Source: Hongsoonwoonella zoysiae (GTDB lineage Bacteria > Pseudomonadota > Alphaproteobacteria > Rhizobiales > Stappiaceae). From it: a stretch of 64,000 nucleotides of DNA. Position numbers and translations under genes: made by a program. This document shows, one piece after another, positions 37,453-46,471 of the stretch. The stretch lies in the NCBI RefSeq assembly GCF_013266695.1, contig NZ_JABRXF010000001.1, forward strand, positions 2,051,736-2,115,735. Direction: 5' to 3'. The notes under the pieces are model-generated. The model was not told where the DNA came from. It saw nothing but the letters and a program-made list of their open reading frames with translations, and did not search any database. How positions within the stretch are numbered: the stretch's first letter is position 1; each line of letters starts with the position of its first letter.

Positions 37453-37793
37453 TTCCGGGCATCGATCTCCCGTTCACTTGATGTGATGCAGGCCCGCCTT
37501 GGGGTACAATATGAAGAAAATATGAAGGGGGTACCCTTACGTTGGCAGTTGACGTAAACGGAAGGGCGCTGCATTTATCGTCTTCGCTTGGGGGAAGGCC
37601 GTGAAGGTGGCCTGTTTCGGTGAAGGCGGCGCTGATTGGGGAGAGACATCGGGTTTCGGTCAGCGGGGAGTTGAGCATATTCCGTCGCAGCGCCTTGCGT
37701 TTTGACGACGAGGATTTGCTCCGACAAATTGAATCTTGGGCAATTTCCGATCACGAAAGCGCTCTGGAGGCATTTTTTGGGAGGATACGGATC
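37453..37793. promoter_or_regulatory. Upstream region of acyl-CoA ligase with TTACGT/ACGTAA repeat
   Basis: About 340 bases without a gene. TTACGT (37537-37542) and ACGTAA (37552-37557) form an inverted repeat with nine bases between, a plausible operator for a fatty-acid or branched-chain-catabolism regulator. ATATGAAG occurs twice just before it. Regulator identity is not known. Confidence 0.4.
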
Positions 37794-39455
37794 ATGAATG
37801 AGACTGAGGCCTGGCTCGCCACCTTCAGACCGCGGCCGCTGCATGAATATATCGACGAAGCGGTGAGCCGTTTCGCCGACAGGCCGGCGGTTGATTTTCT
37901 TGGCAGGGGCTGGACCTATGCCGAGCTTGGGCGGATGATCGACCAGGTTGCTGCGGGGTTGAGGTCGCTCGGCGTGGAAAAGGGCACGCGCGTGGGCTTG
38001 TGCCTGCCGAACACGCCCTATTACACCGCCTATTATTTCGCGGTCCTGAAGCTCGGCGGCATCGTCGTGAACTTCAATCCTCTCTACGTCCAGCGCGAAA
38101 TTGCCTTCCAGGCGCGTGATTCCGGCGCGCGCATCATGGTCACGCTCGACTTGAAGATGATCTACGACAAGGTGGAGGACGTGCGCAGGGAAGGCGCGCT
38201 CGACAAGATCGTCGTCTGCCGCATGGCCGATATCCTGCCTCAGCCGAAGAAGTTTCTTTTCACGCTTCTCAAGGCGGGCGAGCGCGCGGTCGTGCCAAGC
38301 GACGAGGCGCACATCTTCCACAACGATCTTGCGGCGAAGGGCGGCAGCGCCGAAGCGGCGGAAATTGATCCGCTGGAGGATGTCGCGGTGCTGCAATATA
38401 CCGGCGGCACCACCGGCGTGCCGAAGGGCGCGATGCTTACCCACGGCAATCTTTCGGCCAATATCGAGCAGATGCGCACCTGCTTTTCCGCGGCCGAGCC
38501 GGGGCGTGAGAAAATGCTCTGCGTCTTGCCGTTCTTCCACGTCTTCGCGATGACGGTGGTCCAGAACAAGTCGGTCGCCCTTGGCGCGGAGATGGTGATG
38601 ATCCCGCGTTTCGAGCTGAAACTCCTGCTCGATACGATCAAGCGCAAGAAAATCACCCTCTTCCCGGGCGTGCCGACGCTTTACACCGCCATCAACAATG
38701 CCCGGCTCACGCGCAAATACGACCTGAAGTCGATCAAGTTCTGCCTCTCGGGCGGCGCGCCTTTGCCGGTCGAGGTGAAGAACCAGTTCGAGGCCATGAC
38801 CGGCTGCATGCTCGTCGAAGGCTATGGCCTGACGGAAGCTTCTCCAGTCGTTTGCGCCAATCCGCTTGACGAAAGCCGGCGCGCGGGCTCGATCGGCGTT
38901 CCGATGCCGGGTACCCGCGTGGAGTTTCGCGATCTCGAAGATCCCTCGAAGGTCGTTGAGAAGGGCGAAAAGGGCGAACTCGTCGCCATTGGCCCTCAGG
39001 TGATGAAGGGTTACTGGAACCGTCCGGAAGAAACGGCCAAGACGATCGAGGACGGCGCGCTTCACACCGGCGATGTCGGATACATGGATGAAGACGGTTT
39101 CGTTCATCTGGTGGACCGGATCAAGGACCTCATCATCTGCTCCGGCTATAACGTCTATCCTCGGGTGATCGAAGAAGCGCTTTATCAGCACGAAGCCGTT
39201 GCGGAAGCGATCGTCATCGCGGTTCCCGACGATTATCGCGGCCAGGCGCCGAAGGCTTTCGTCAAGCTGAAGGCGGGCAGCGATGTGGATGCCGAAGGGC
39301 TGAAGGCCTTCCTTCGCGGGCATCTGTCGACGATCGAGCTTCCGCGCGAGATCGAGTTCCGCGACGAATTGCCGAAAACGCTTGTCGGCAAGTTGTCGAA
39401 GAAGGAACTCGTTGAAGAGGAAAACGCGAAAAGGGCTGCATCTTCAGCGGCCTGA
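37794..39455 (+). CDS. fadD: Long-chain acyl-CoA ligase
   Basis: Activates fatty acids to CoA thioesters through an acyl-adenylate. It has 553 residues from the ATG after GGGAGGATA. Motifs are the P-loop YTGGTTGVPKGAMLTHGN, GYGLTEASPV, the adenylate motif GDVGYMDEDGF and the C-terminal lysine region LPKTLVGKLSKKEL. It is co-directional with the HTH/PBP-like gene. The window also has a FadL-type porin (56256-57539), so fatty-acid uptake and activation are both represented. Confidence 0.93.
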   Translation: MNETEAWLATFRPRPLHEYIDEAVSRFADRPAVDFLGRGWTYAELGRMIDQVAAGLRSLGVEKGTRVGLCLPNTPYYTAYYFAVLKLGGIVVNFNPLYVQREIAFQARDSGARIMVTLDLKMIYDKVEDVRREGALDKIVVCRMADILPQPKKFLFTLLKAGERAVVPSDEAHIFHNDLAAKGGSAEAAEIDPLEDVAVLQYTGGTTGVPKGAMLTHGNLSANIEQMRTCFSAAEPGREKMLCVLPFFHVFAMTVVQNKSVALGAEMVMIPRFELKLLLDTIKRKKITLFPGVPTLYTAINNARLTRKYDLKSIKFCLSGGAPLPVEVKNQFEAMTGCMLVEGYGLTEASPVVCANPLDESRRAGSIGVPMPGTRVEFRDLEDPSKVVEKGEKGELVAIGPQVMKGYWNRPEETAKTIEDGALHTGDVGYMDEDGFVHLVDRIKDLIICSGYNVYPRVIEEALYQHEAVAEAIVIAVPDDYRGQAPKAFVKLKAGSDVDAEGLKAFLRGHLSTIELPREIEFRDELPKTLVGKLSKKELVEEENAKRAASSAA

Positions 39456-39584
39456 GCGCGATATGGGCATAATTGACGGTGGGCGGACTGGAAGAGTTCG
39501 CCCGCTGTTGCATTTACTTGCGGCAAAGACCTAATCTCCATCCGCAATGCGCTATGGGAGCGTTTCAGGAGCTTGCCGCAATAG

Positions 39585-40463
39585 ATGTCGAATGACCTTC
39601 CGCAGTTTCTGACGACCCGCGAGATGGCGGACCTTTTGCGCGTGAAGGAGCGCAAGATCTACGATCTCGCTGCCACCGGCGAAATCCCGCATAGTCGGGC
39701 AACCGGCAAGCTCATCTTCCCGCGCGATCTCGTGCTTGCGTGGATCGACAGGGCGGGCGAGGCGCCGACGCTGGAGGCGGAGCGCCCGCACGTCATCCTC
39801 GGCAGTCACGATCCGCTGCTCGAGTGGGCGGCGCGCGAATCGGGGTCGGGCCTTGCAACCCTTTTCGACGGCAGCCTGGACGGTCTGGACCGTTTCGATG
39901 ACGGAAAGGGCATTGCCGTGGGCCTGCATGTGCCTGAGGGCGAGGGCTGGAATGCAGAAACGGTTCGTGTCCGCTACCGTTATCGCCCGGTCGTTCTGGT
40001 GGAGTGGTTCTGGCGTTCGCGCGGGTTGATCGTGCAGCCGGGAAATCCGAAAAACCTGAGCAAACTGGCCGATCTCGGCGGAATAAATCTGGTGCGGCGT
40101 CAGCCGAGCGCGGGAAGCCAGCTTCTTCTGGAAAAGCTTCTGGGCGAAGAGGCGCCGGACATCCTCGCGCGGATGCCGGAGGGCCGGATTGCGCGCGATG
40201 AGCGCGAGGCCGCGCTTGCGGTGCTTGACGGCAGCGCGGATGCCGCCTTCGGGCTGGAGGCGTCCGCGCGTCAGTTCAAGCTCGATTTCGTTCCCGTCTG
40301 CGAAGAGCGCTTCGACATGCTGGTGTCCAGGCGGGACTGGTTCGAGCGGCCGTTTCAGGCGCTTCTGGCGTTTTGCCGTTCGCCTGCCTTTGCCGAGATG
40401 TCCGCCCGGTTCGGCGGTTACAGGATCGAGCATTTCGGTACGGTGCGTTTCAACGGCGGTTGA
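39585..40463 (+). CDS. HTH (excisionase-like) plus PBP-like domain regulator
   Basis: A 292-residue protein with an N-terminal MerR/excisionase-type helix (LTTREMADLLRVKERKIYDL, residues about 9-55) fused to a periplasmic-binding-protein-like domain (about 85-285; RSRGLIVQPGNPKNL, RQPSAGSQLLLEKLL). Such fusions resemble cytoplasmic oxyanion (molybdate/tungstate) sensing regulators. A molybdenum hydroxylase gene lies downstream, which fits, but no binding site is established. The twin hairpins at 40485-40647 separate the two genes. Confidence 0.8.
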   Translation: MSNDLPQFLTTREMADLLRVKERKIYDLAATGEIPHSRATGKLIFPRDLVLAWIDRAGEAPTLEAERPHVILGSHDPLLEWAARESGSGLATLFDGSLDGLDRFDDGKGIAVGLHVPEGEGWNAETVRVRYRYRPVVLVEWFWRSRGLIVQPGNPKNLSKLADLGGINLVRRQPSAGSQLLLEKLLGEEAPDILARMPEGRIARDEREAALAVLDGSADAAFGLEASARQFKLDFVPVCEERFDMLVSRRDWFERPFQALLAFCRSPAFAEMSARFGGYRIEHFGTVRFNGG

Positions 40464-40484
40464 CAAACTGCGCATGCGGTCTAG

Positions 40485-40552
40485 TCACCCGAATCTGAAG
40501 TTCGTCTCACTGACCGGCATGCTCTGAACGAACTTCAGATTCAAAAGGGTGA
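40485..40552. repeat. Large hairpin element 1
   Basis: Outer arms TCACCC (40485-40490) and GGGTGA (40547-40552), and inner perfect 15-bp arms GAATCTGAAGTTCGT (40491-40505) and ACGAACTTCAGATTC (40528-40542). An AAAA bulge sits in the right arm and the loop has 22 bases. It has no T-run, so it is not a standard terminator. Confidence 0.85.
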
Positions 40553-40569
40553 CGAGCGAATATGTGTTT

Positions 40570-40647
40570 CCAGTGTGGTTTGCGGATTTGAAATACGCTC
40601 CGGAGGCTGCGGCTTCAATGAGGCGTATTTCAAATCCACCACACTGG
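40570..40647. repeat. Large hairpin element 2
   Basis: Outer arms CCAGTGTGG (40570-40578) and CCACACTGG (40639-40647), and inner perfect 15-bp arms GGATTTGAAATACGC (40584-40598) and GCGTATTTCAAATCC (40623-40637). There is a TTTGC/A asymmetric bulge and a 24-base loop. The inner arm matches that of element 1 at 10 of 15 positions, each difference being compensated in the partner strand. A further CAAATCCG at 40648-40655 could pair alternatively with the left arm. Confidence 0.85.
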
Positions 40648-40851
40648 CAAATCCGTTCCGGATGTTTATGTATGACGATTGAAGTTTTCGGATCGTCGGG
40701 CATCGGCCTTGAACGCGCCCCCTGCCTGCCGGTAAGGTTCGGCCAACACATGCAGGATAGTCGCTGGGGCCAGTAACCCGGCACAGCCATTTGGATCGGT
40801 GCCTCCCACATCGAACCCGATGGAATTTTCCCCGAGTCGAGGAAATCGTTC

Positions 40852-43155
40852 ATGAATGAGACGTTTCAGAAGAAATTCGGCGTGGGCGCTCCGGTGCGGC
40901 GCAAGGAAGACGCGTCACTCATTACCGGCCACGGTCACTATGTCGACGACTATAATCCCGAAGGCACGCTGAAGGGCTATGTTCTTCGCTCGCCCATGGC
41001 GTTTGCGAAGGTCACGATAGGCGATCTTTCCGCCGCACGGGAAGCGCCGGGCGTTCATCTGGTGCTCGCCGCCGATGATATCGCCGTGCTGAAGCCGATG
41101 CCGACCAAGGCTGTCATGCCGCAGAAGGACGGCACGAAGCACGCCGTTCCCGAGCGTCCGGTGCTTTGCAAGGACATGGTGCGTCATGTGGGCGACGCTC
41201 TGGTCTTCATCGTCGCCGACAGCGTGGATGAGGCGAAATCGGCATCTGAGCTTATCGAGATCGATTTCGACCCGCTCGAGGCTGTCGTTGAAACCGCAGA
41301 TGCGCTGAAAGAGGGCGTGCCTCTCGTCTGGCCGGAAACCGGCACCAACAGGGCCTTCACGCTGGGCCAGGGTGACAAGGAAAAGACAGACGCCGCTTTT
41401 GCCGCCGCGAAACACGTCAGCCGGATCGAGATCGTCAACAACCGTCTGGTTTCCAACTACATGGAAACGCGCGGCTGCGTGGCCGAATTCGACAAGGATA
41501 CGGGTCGCTACACGCTGACCGTCGGCACGCAGGGCGGCCATGGCCTGCGCGATATCATCGCAGACGATATCATGGGCATCGATGCCTCGCGCCTTCGCGT
41601 CGTGACACCCGATGTCGGCGGCGGGTTCGGCACCAAAATGTTCGTCTACCGCGAATATCCGCTGTGCCTCGTCGCCGCTGAACGTCTCGGGCGGCCGGTG
41701 AAGTGGATCGGCGAGCGGGCGGAGCATTTCGTGACCGATGCGCACGGACGCGACAATGTCACCAGCGCCGAAGTCGCCATGGACGAGAACGGCAGGTTCC
41801 TCGGCCTTCGCATCGATGTGACAGCGAACATGGGGGCCTATCTGCACCAGTTCGGCCCGTTCATTCCTTTCGTCGGCACATCCATGTCGACAGGGCTTTA
41901 CGACATCGAGGCGCTGGACGTCACGATCAACGGCGTCTTTACCAATACCGTCCCTGTCGATGCCTATCGCGGCGCGGGCCGCCCGGAGGCCGCTTATCTG
42001 ATCGAGCGCCTGGTGGAGCAGGCGGCCCTTGACATGGGCCTTTCGTCCGATGAAATCCGCCGGCGCAATTTCATCAAGCCGGAGCAGATGCCCTACACCA
42101 CGCCCACGGGGCGCATGTACGACACGGGCGAATTCACCGGCCACATGGAAAAAGCCATGGAAGTTGCCGGCTGGGCGGGCTTCGCGGAACGCGATGCAGC
42201 CTCCGCGGCCAACGGCAAGTACCGCGGCATCGGCATGTGCGCCTATATCGAGGCCTGCGCCTTCGCGGGCTCCGAGGAGGCGACGGTGGAGCTTGGCATC
42301 GACGGCTCGCTGTCTCTTCTCATCGGCACGCAGACCAACGGTCAGGGCCATGCGACGGCTTACGGCCAGGTGATCGCCGAGCAGTTCGGCGTCGATCTGG
42401 AGCGGATCAACGTCATCCAGGGGGACACGGACCGCGTGCGAACGGGCGGCGGCACGGGCGGCTCGCGCTCCATCCCCATCGGTCTCCCATCTGTGCTGGA
42501 AGCGTCGAAAACGCTTGTAAAGAAGATCAAGGAACTTGCCGCCGACAAGCTGGAAGCGGGCGCGGAGGACCTTGAACTGGCCGACGGTTCGGTACGCGTC
42601 ATCGGCACTGACAAGGCGGTGACGCTCGCCGAGATCGCCGCCGGCGCGCCCGAGCCGCTTTCGGCGGTGGAATCCGTCAAGCAGTCGGAAAACACTTACC
42701 CGAACGGTACGCACATCTGCGAGCTGGAGATAGACCCCGACACGGGCGACACGGAAATTCTGAGCTATGTCATTGTCGACGACTTCGGCGTGACGGTGAA
42801 CCCTGTCCTCCTTGCCGGTCAGGTTCACGGCGGCGTCGCCCAGGCCATCGGCCAGGCGTTGATGGAGCGCACCGTCTACGACGAGGACGGACAGCTTCTG
42901 ACCGCCACCTTCCTCGACTACTGGATGCCGCGCGCGGAGGACATTCCCGCCTTCCATTTCGAAACGCGCAACGTGCCCTCCACGACGAACGCCATGGGCA
43001 TCAAGGGTGCTGGCGAGGCCGGCACCATCGGCGGCTGTGCGGCGGTCATGAACGCGGTCGCGGACGCGCTTCGCCGCCATGCGGGCGTGAAGCATATCGA
43101 CATGCCGGCGACACCCAACCGCGTTTGGGAGGCGATCCGGGCCGCAAAGGCCTGA
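40852..43155 (+). CDS. Molybdenum hydroxylase large subunit (CoxL-like, form II)
   Basis: A 767-residue catalytic subunit of the xanthine oxidase/CO dehydrogenase family, which hydroxylates a substrate at a Mo-cofactor. The active-site loop reads AYRGAGR (371-377). True CO dehydrogenase has AYRCSFR with a catalytic cysteine, so this is a form II enzyme of unknown substrate. The general-base glutamate is E722 (GAGEAG), and GQGHATAYGQ is present. The usual FAD (CoxM) and 2Fe-2S (CoxS) subunit genes are not adjacent on either side. A strong terminator follows, so it is transcribed alone. Confidence 0.93.
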   Translation: MNETFQKKFGVGAPVRRKEDASLITGHGHYVDDYNPEGTLKGYVLRSPMAFAKVTIGDLSAAREAPGVHLVLAADDIAVLKPMPTKAVMPQKDGTKHAVPERPVLCKDMVRHVGDALVFIVADSVDEAKSASELIEIDFDPLEAVVETADALKEGVPLVWPETGTNRAFTLGQGDKEKTDAAFAAAKHVSRIEIVNNRLVSNYMETRGCVAEFDKDTGRYTLTVGTQGGHGLRDIIADDIMGIDASRLRVVTPDVGGGFGTKMFVYREYPLCLVAAERLGRPVKWIGERAEHFVTDAHGRDNVTSAEVAMDENGRFLGLRIDVTANMGAYLHQFGPFIPFVGTSMSTGLYDIEALDVTINGVFTNTVPVDAYRGAGRPEAAYLIERLVEQAALDMGLSSDEIRRRNFIKPEQMPYTTPTGRMYDTGEFTGHMEKAMEVAGWAGFAERDAASAANGKYRGIGMCAYIEACAFAGSEEATVELGIDGSLSLLIGTQTNGQGHATAYGQVIAEQFGVDLERINVIQGDTDRVRTGGGTGGSRSIPIGLPSVLEASKTLVKKIKELAADKLEAGAEDLELADGSVRVIGTDKAVTLAEIAAGAPEPLSAVESVKQSENTYPNGTHICELEIDPDTGDTEILSYVIVDDFGVTVNPVLLAGQVHGGVAQAIGQALMERTVYDEDGQLLTATFLDYWMPRAEDIPAFHFETRNVPSTTNAMGIKGAGEAGTIGGCAAVMNAVADALRRHAGVKHIDMPATPNRVWEAIRAAKA

Positions 43156-43181
43156 CCCGCTTTCTGGTTTTTGCGATCAAG

Positions 43182-43213
43182 GCCCGGCCGGACTGTCCGG
43201 CCGGGCATTTTTT
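43182..43213 (+). terminator. Terminator after CoxL-like gene
   Basis: GCCCGGCCGGA and TCCGGCCGGGC form a perfect 11-bp stem with loop CTG, followed by ATTTTTT. It ends the CoxL-like transcript and confirms that no further subunit gene follows in that operon. Confidence 0.9.
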
Positions 43214-43342
43214 ACGATATGCTTTTTGCGCGGGGCGGCATTGCGCTTGCGTGTCTTTCGCGCGCTTCGATTTCGTCATATGAATGTCTTATAGCTTTGC
43301 GCCCGCACCCGGGCGGGCGCGTGTTCGGATACCGATCGATCC

Positions 43343-44320
43343 ATGTCCCGCATGACGGCAGCCGCCGATACCGCCCGTACGTCCTCATCCGATCTCAACC
43401 AGACGCGGCCCGTCGTCGGTATCCTGCTGAAGGTCACATCCGCGTTGATCTTCACCGGCATGCTCACGCTGATCAAATATGTCTCCGAGCGTGTGCCCGT
43501 CGGCGAAATCATGTTCGCGCGCAATTTCGTGGGCATGGTGCCGGTTCTTGTGATGGTGGCGTTTCGCGGCGAGCTTGGCACGGCCTTTGTCACCCGCCGT
43601 CCGTTGGGGCACATCGGACGCGCTCTCGTCGGCGCAACCGCCATGGCGCTCTGGTTTTCGGCCCTTGCCCGGATACCGCTGCCCGACGCGACGGCGATCA
43701 GCTTTTCCGCCCCGCTGATGACGGTCATTCTCGCCTGGTTGTTTCTGGGCGAGGTCGTGCGCGTCTACCGCTGGACGGCGGTGATGATCGGCCTTTTGGG
43801 CATCGTGGTCATCCTCTCGCCGCATCTGACGGGCGATGTCTTGAGCAACGAGGCGGCGGCGGGCGCGCTGTTTGCCTTTGGTGCCGCGGTCTTCATGGCG
43901 CTTGCGGCGATTTTCGTGCGAAAGCTGACGTCGAGCGAGCGCACGTCGACAATCGTGCTCTGGTTTTCGGGAACCGCGTCGCTTTTGTCACTTCTTTCCC
44001 TGCCGTTCGGCTGGGTCATGCCGGGCACGACCGATTTCCTGATCCTGATCGCCATCGGCCTTCTGGGCGGCATCGGCCAGGCCATGTTGACCCAAAGCTA
44101 TCGCTTCGCCGAAGCTTCCACGATCGCGCCCTTCGAATATACGACGCTTTTATGGGCAAGCGCCTTCGGTTGGGTGTTTTTCAGCGAGGTTCCGACGGTC
44201 GAGGTGATCGCGGGCGCCGCGATCGTCATTGCGGCCGGCATTTTCGTCATATACCGGGAGCACAGGCTCGGTCTTGACCGCACGAAGGCGCAAAAGGCGG
44301 GTTCCGCCACTCGCGCCTGA
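43343..44320 (+). CDS. EamA/DMT-family transporter
   Basis: A 325-residue inner-membrane protein with ten hydrophobic segments in two EamA repeats (first repeat ends WLFLGEVVRVYRWTAVMIGLLG, split here for length; second ends VFFSEVPTVEVIAGAAIVIAAG). Members export amino acids, metabolites or nucleotide-sugars; the substrate is not readable. The first 25 residues are a polar extension. Monocistronic. Confidence 0.9.
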   Translation: MSRMTAAADTARTSSSDLNQTRPVVGILLKVTSALIFTGMLTLIKYVSERVPVGEIMFARNFVGMVPVLVMVAFRGELGTAFVTRRPLGHIGRALVGATAMALWFSALARIPLPDATAISFSAPLMTVILAWLFLGEVVRVYRWTAVMIGLLGIVVILSPHLTGDVLSNEAAAGALFAFGAAVFMALAAIFVRKLTSSERTSTIVLWFSGTASLLSLLSLPFGWVMPGTTDFLILIAIGLLGGIGQAMLTQSYRFAEASTIAPFEYTTLLWASAFGWVFFSEVPTVEVIAGAAIVIAAGIFVIYREHRLGLDRTKAQKAGSATRA

Positions 44321-44331
44321 ATTCGGTCACC

Positions 44332-44568
44332 TCAAAACGCCTTGAACGTGATCAGCGTCTTGGTGTCCAGAATGCCGTCGAACGGATGTACCTTTTCATT
44401 GACGAAATGGCCGATGTCCGTGTCGTCATCCACGTAGAATTTCACCAGAAGATCGTAGTCGCCCGCTGTGGAATAGATTTCGGAAGCGATTTCGGCGTCG
44501 GCGATGGCATTGGCCACCTGGTAGGCCTTGCCGAGGTGGCATTTGATCATCACGAAAAACGGCTTCAT
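44332..44568 (-). CDS. Stand-alone RAM (Lrp/AsnC ligand-binding) domain protein
   Basis: A 78-residue protein made only of the Lrp ligand-binding fold (FVMIKCHLGKAYQVANAIAD, TAGDYDLLVKFYVDDDTDIG). The helix-turn-helix is absent, so it cannot bind DNA as Lrp does. Such stand-alone RAM proteins assemble into rings, bind amino acids and may modulate full-length Lrp proteins. The ATG at 44568 follows GGAGA. Convergent with the DMT gene. Confidence 0.88.
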   Translation of the reverse strand: MKPFFVMIKCHLGKAYQVANAIADAEIASEIYSTAGDYDLLVKFYVDDDTDIGHFVNEKVHPFDGILDTKTLITFKAF

Positions 44569-44735
44569 GTCGGTCTCCGAAGCGGGTTTGGCCAATTCCT
44601 GAGCGCGATTCAGGCGGGCAGTGAACAAGATCGCGAGTTTGGGGGCAAGCCTTTCGAATTTGTAATGTGCTTTCCGGGGCCATGCGGCGCTGCCCGGTTG
44701 AAATTGCCTTTGCGTATTGTTACGTCTTCCACCGT

Positions 44736-44842
44736 CTCAAGGGGGTGCCGGGCGGGCTGGTCCGCCGGGCTGAGAGGCTGGGGTCCATACCCTGAATTGC
44801 CAACTCCTGGAACCTGATCCGGATCATGCCGGCGGAGGGATT
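44736..44842 (+). promoter_or_regulatory. TPP riboswitch (THI element) of thiM
   Basis: The element shows the conserved CTGAGA (44770-44775) in the pyrimidine-sensing arm and ACCTGATCCGGATCATGCC (from 44812) in the pyrophosphate-sensing arm. The enclosing P1 region starts near GGGGGTGCCGGG. It precedes thiM by about 50 bases. A hairpin between riboswitch and gene (CGAAAAAGC with GCTTTTTCG near 44854-44880) abuts the ribosome site, so control may be on translation or termination. Confidence 0.93.
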
Positions 44843-44891
44843 GGGATATGGGAAGCGAAAAAGCTTCGGCGCTTTTTCGGGAAGGCGTCGC

Positions 44892-45662
44892 ATGACAAAT
44901 ATTCCCGGCGAAACGAAAGGCATGGAGAAGCTGGCCTTCTCCTTCGAAGAAGCCGCAATCCTGCTGGAACGCTTGAGGGCGCGCAGTCCGCGCGTTCACT
45001 GCATCACCAATTCGGTTGCGCAGAATTTCACGGCCAACGTTCTGCTTGCGCTGGGCGCCGTCCCGTCGATGACGGTCGCGCGCGCGGAAATTTCCGATTT
45101 CGTGAAATCCGCGGACGGTTTCCTTGTCAACATCGGCACCATCGACGAGGAGCGCCGGACGGCGATCGATCTCGGCCTTGAAGCGGCTGCGGACGCAGGC
45201 CTTGCCTTCGTGCTCGATCCCGTGCTGGTAAACCGCTCCGCCGCCCGCCTCGAGCTTGCCAGAAGATGCCTTTCCCGCCGCCCGGCGGTTATCCGCGCCA
45301 ATGCGGAGGAGGTTGCGGCACTTTCCGGCGGCGCAACGCCTGAAGATTTCGCGAGAAATTCCCGCGCTACGCTGGCGCTCACCGGGGCGGTCGATCGGGT
45401 GACGGATGGCAGGCGCGCGGTCGAAATCGCCCTCGGCCATCCGATGATGGCGCGCGTCACGGCGATGGGCTGCGCCGCTTCCGCCGTCGTCGCCGCGTTT
45501 CTCGCCGTTGAGGACGATCCGCTGAAGGCGGCTTCCGCCGCGCTCACCATCGTCGGGATCGCGGGGGAACGGGCGGGCAGCCGCTCGCAAGGTCCGGGAA
45601 GCTTCGTTCCCGCCTATCTCGATGCGCTTTACGGCCTCGGCCGGGAAGGGGAGGCGGAATGA
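44892..45662 (+). CDS. thiM: Hydroxyethylthiazole kinase
   Basis: Phosphorylates 4-methyl-5-(2-hydroxyethyl)thiazole for thiamine salvage. It has 256 residues, with [20 protein letters not shown] near the N-terminus, [14 protein letters not shown], and the GCAAS catalytic motif preceded by MARVTAMGC, where the conserved cysteine of the ribokinase-like fold is kept. It is under the TPP riboswitch and overlaps thiD by ATGA. The ATG at 44892 has GGAAGG ahead; a later ATG at 44922 is possible. Confidence 0.93.
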   Translation: MTNIPGETKGMEKLAFSFEEAAILLERLRARSPRVHCITNSVAQNFTANVLLALGAVPSMTVARAEISDFVKSADGFLVNIGTIDEERRTAIDLGLEAAADAGLAFVLDPVLVNRSAARLELARRCLSRRPAVIRANAEEVAALSGGATPEDFARNSRATLALTGAVDRVTDGRRAVEIALGHPMMARVTAMGCAASAVVAAFLAVEDDPLKAASAALTIVGIAGERAGSRSQGPGSFVPAYLDALYGLGREGEAE

Positions 45663-46471
45663 CGGCGATTGCTCTCACCATCGCCGGTTCGGATTCCGGC
45701 GGCGGTGCCGGTATCCAGGCGGATTTGAAGACCTTTTCCGCGCTCGGCGTCTATGGCGCCAGCGTGATCACCGCGCTGACGGCGCAAAACACCCATGGCG
45801 TCACCGGCATTCACGATGTCCCGGCGGATTTCATCGCCGCGCAGATGGATGCCGTCTTTTCCGATCTTGCCGTCGATGCGGTGAAGATCGGCATGCTGTC
45901 GCAGCCCGAAACGATCCGCACGGTCGCGGCGGGGCTTGAGCGGCATGGCGCACGCAATATCGTGCTCGACCCGGTCATGGTCGCCGCCTCCGGCGATCCC
46001 TTGCTGGCCGGGGATGCGGTGGCGGAACTCATTGCCACGCTTGTGCCGAAGGCCGATCTCATCACGCCGAACCTGCATGAAGCCGCCAGGATGCTTTCCT
46101 CGCCTGTCGCCGAAACCCGTGCGGATATGGCGGATCAGGCCAAACGCCTGCTCTCGCTCGGCGCCAGACGCGTTCTGTTGAAGGGCGGGCATGGCGCCGG
46201 CGATGAATGCGCCGACCTGTTGACGGACGGTGCCCATGAAAAATGGTTCGTCGCGCCCCGTCATGAAACCCGCAATACCCATGGCACGGGCTGCACGTTA
46301 TCCTCCGCAATTTCCGCCGGGCTTGCCAAGGGGCTTTCCATGGCCGATTCTGTTGCGGAGGCGAAAATCTATATAACGGATGCGGTAAGGGCCGCCGATG
46401 CCTTGGAGATCGGTTCGGGCCACGGCCCGGTGCATCATTTTCATCGACAGTGGACGGAACATTCGCAATGA
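45659..46471 (+). CDS. thiD: Hydroxymethylpyrimidine / phosphomethylpyrimidine kinase
   Basis: Phosphorylates HMP to HMP-P and HMP-PP for thiamine synthesis. It has 270 residues: [33 protein letters not shown]-like [20 protein letters not shown], and the anion-hole [14 protein letters not shown]. It starts inside the thiM stop and its own stop overlaps the start of the TRAP receptor gene (ATGA). All three are probably one riboswitch-controlled transcript. thiE, which would join the products, is not in the window. Confidence 0.95.
   Translation: MTAIALTIAGSDSGGGAGIQADLKTFSALGVYGASVITALTAQNTHGVTGIHDVPADFIAAQMDAVFSDLAVDAVKIGMLSQPETIRTVAAGLERHGARNIVLDPVMVAASGDPLLAGDAVAELIATLVPKADLITPNLHEAARMLSSPVAETRADMADQAKRLLSLGARRVLLKGGHGAGDECADLLTDGAHEKWFVAPRHETRNTHGTGCTLSSAISAGLAKGLSMADSVAEAKIYITDAVRAADALEIGSGHGPVHHFHRQWTEHSQ

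Noticed and set aside
40485-40647. Tandem transcription terminators
   Set aside because: Neither hairpin is followed by a T-run, and the loops of 22-24 bases and bulged arms are unlike intrinsic terminators.
40915-43095. A 726-residue open frame opposite the CoxL-like gene
   Set aside because: It is the antisense reading of a clear GC-rich coding gene, is rich in His/Arg/Asp with no family resemblance, and lacks a ribosome site.
40852-43155. True carbon monoxide dehydrogenase CoxL
   Set aside because: The active-site loop is AYRGAGR and lacks the AYRCSFR cysteine needed for CO oxidation.
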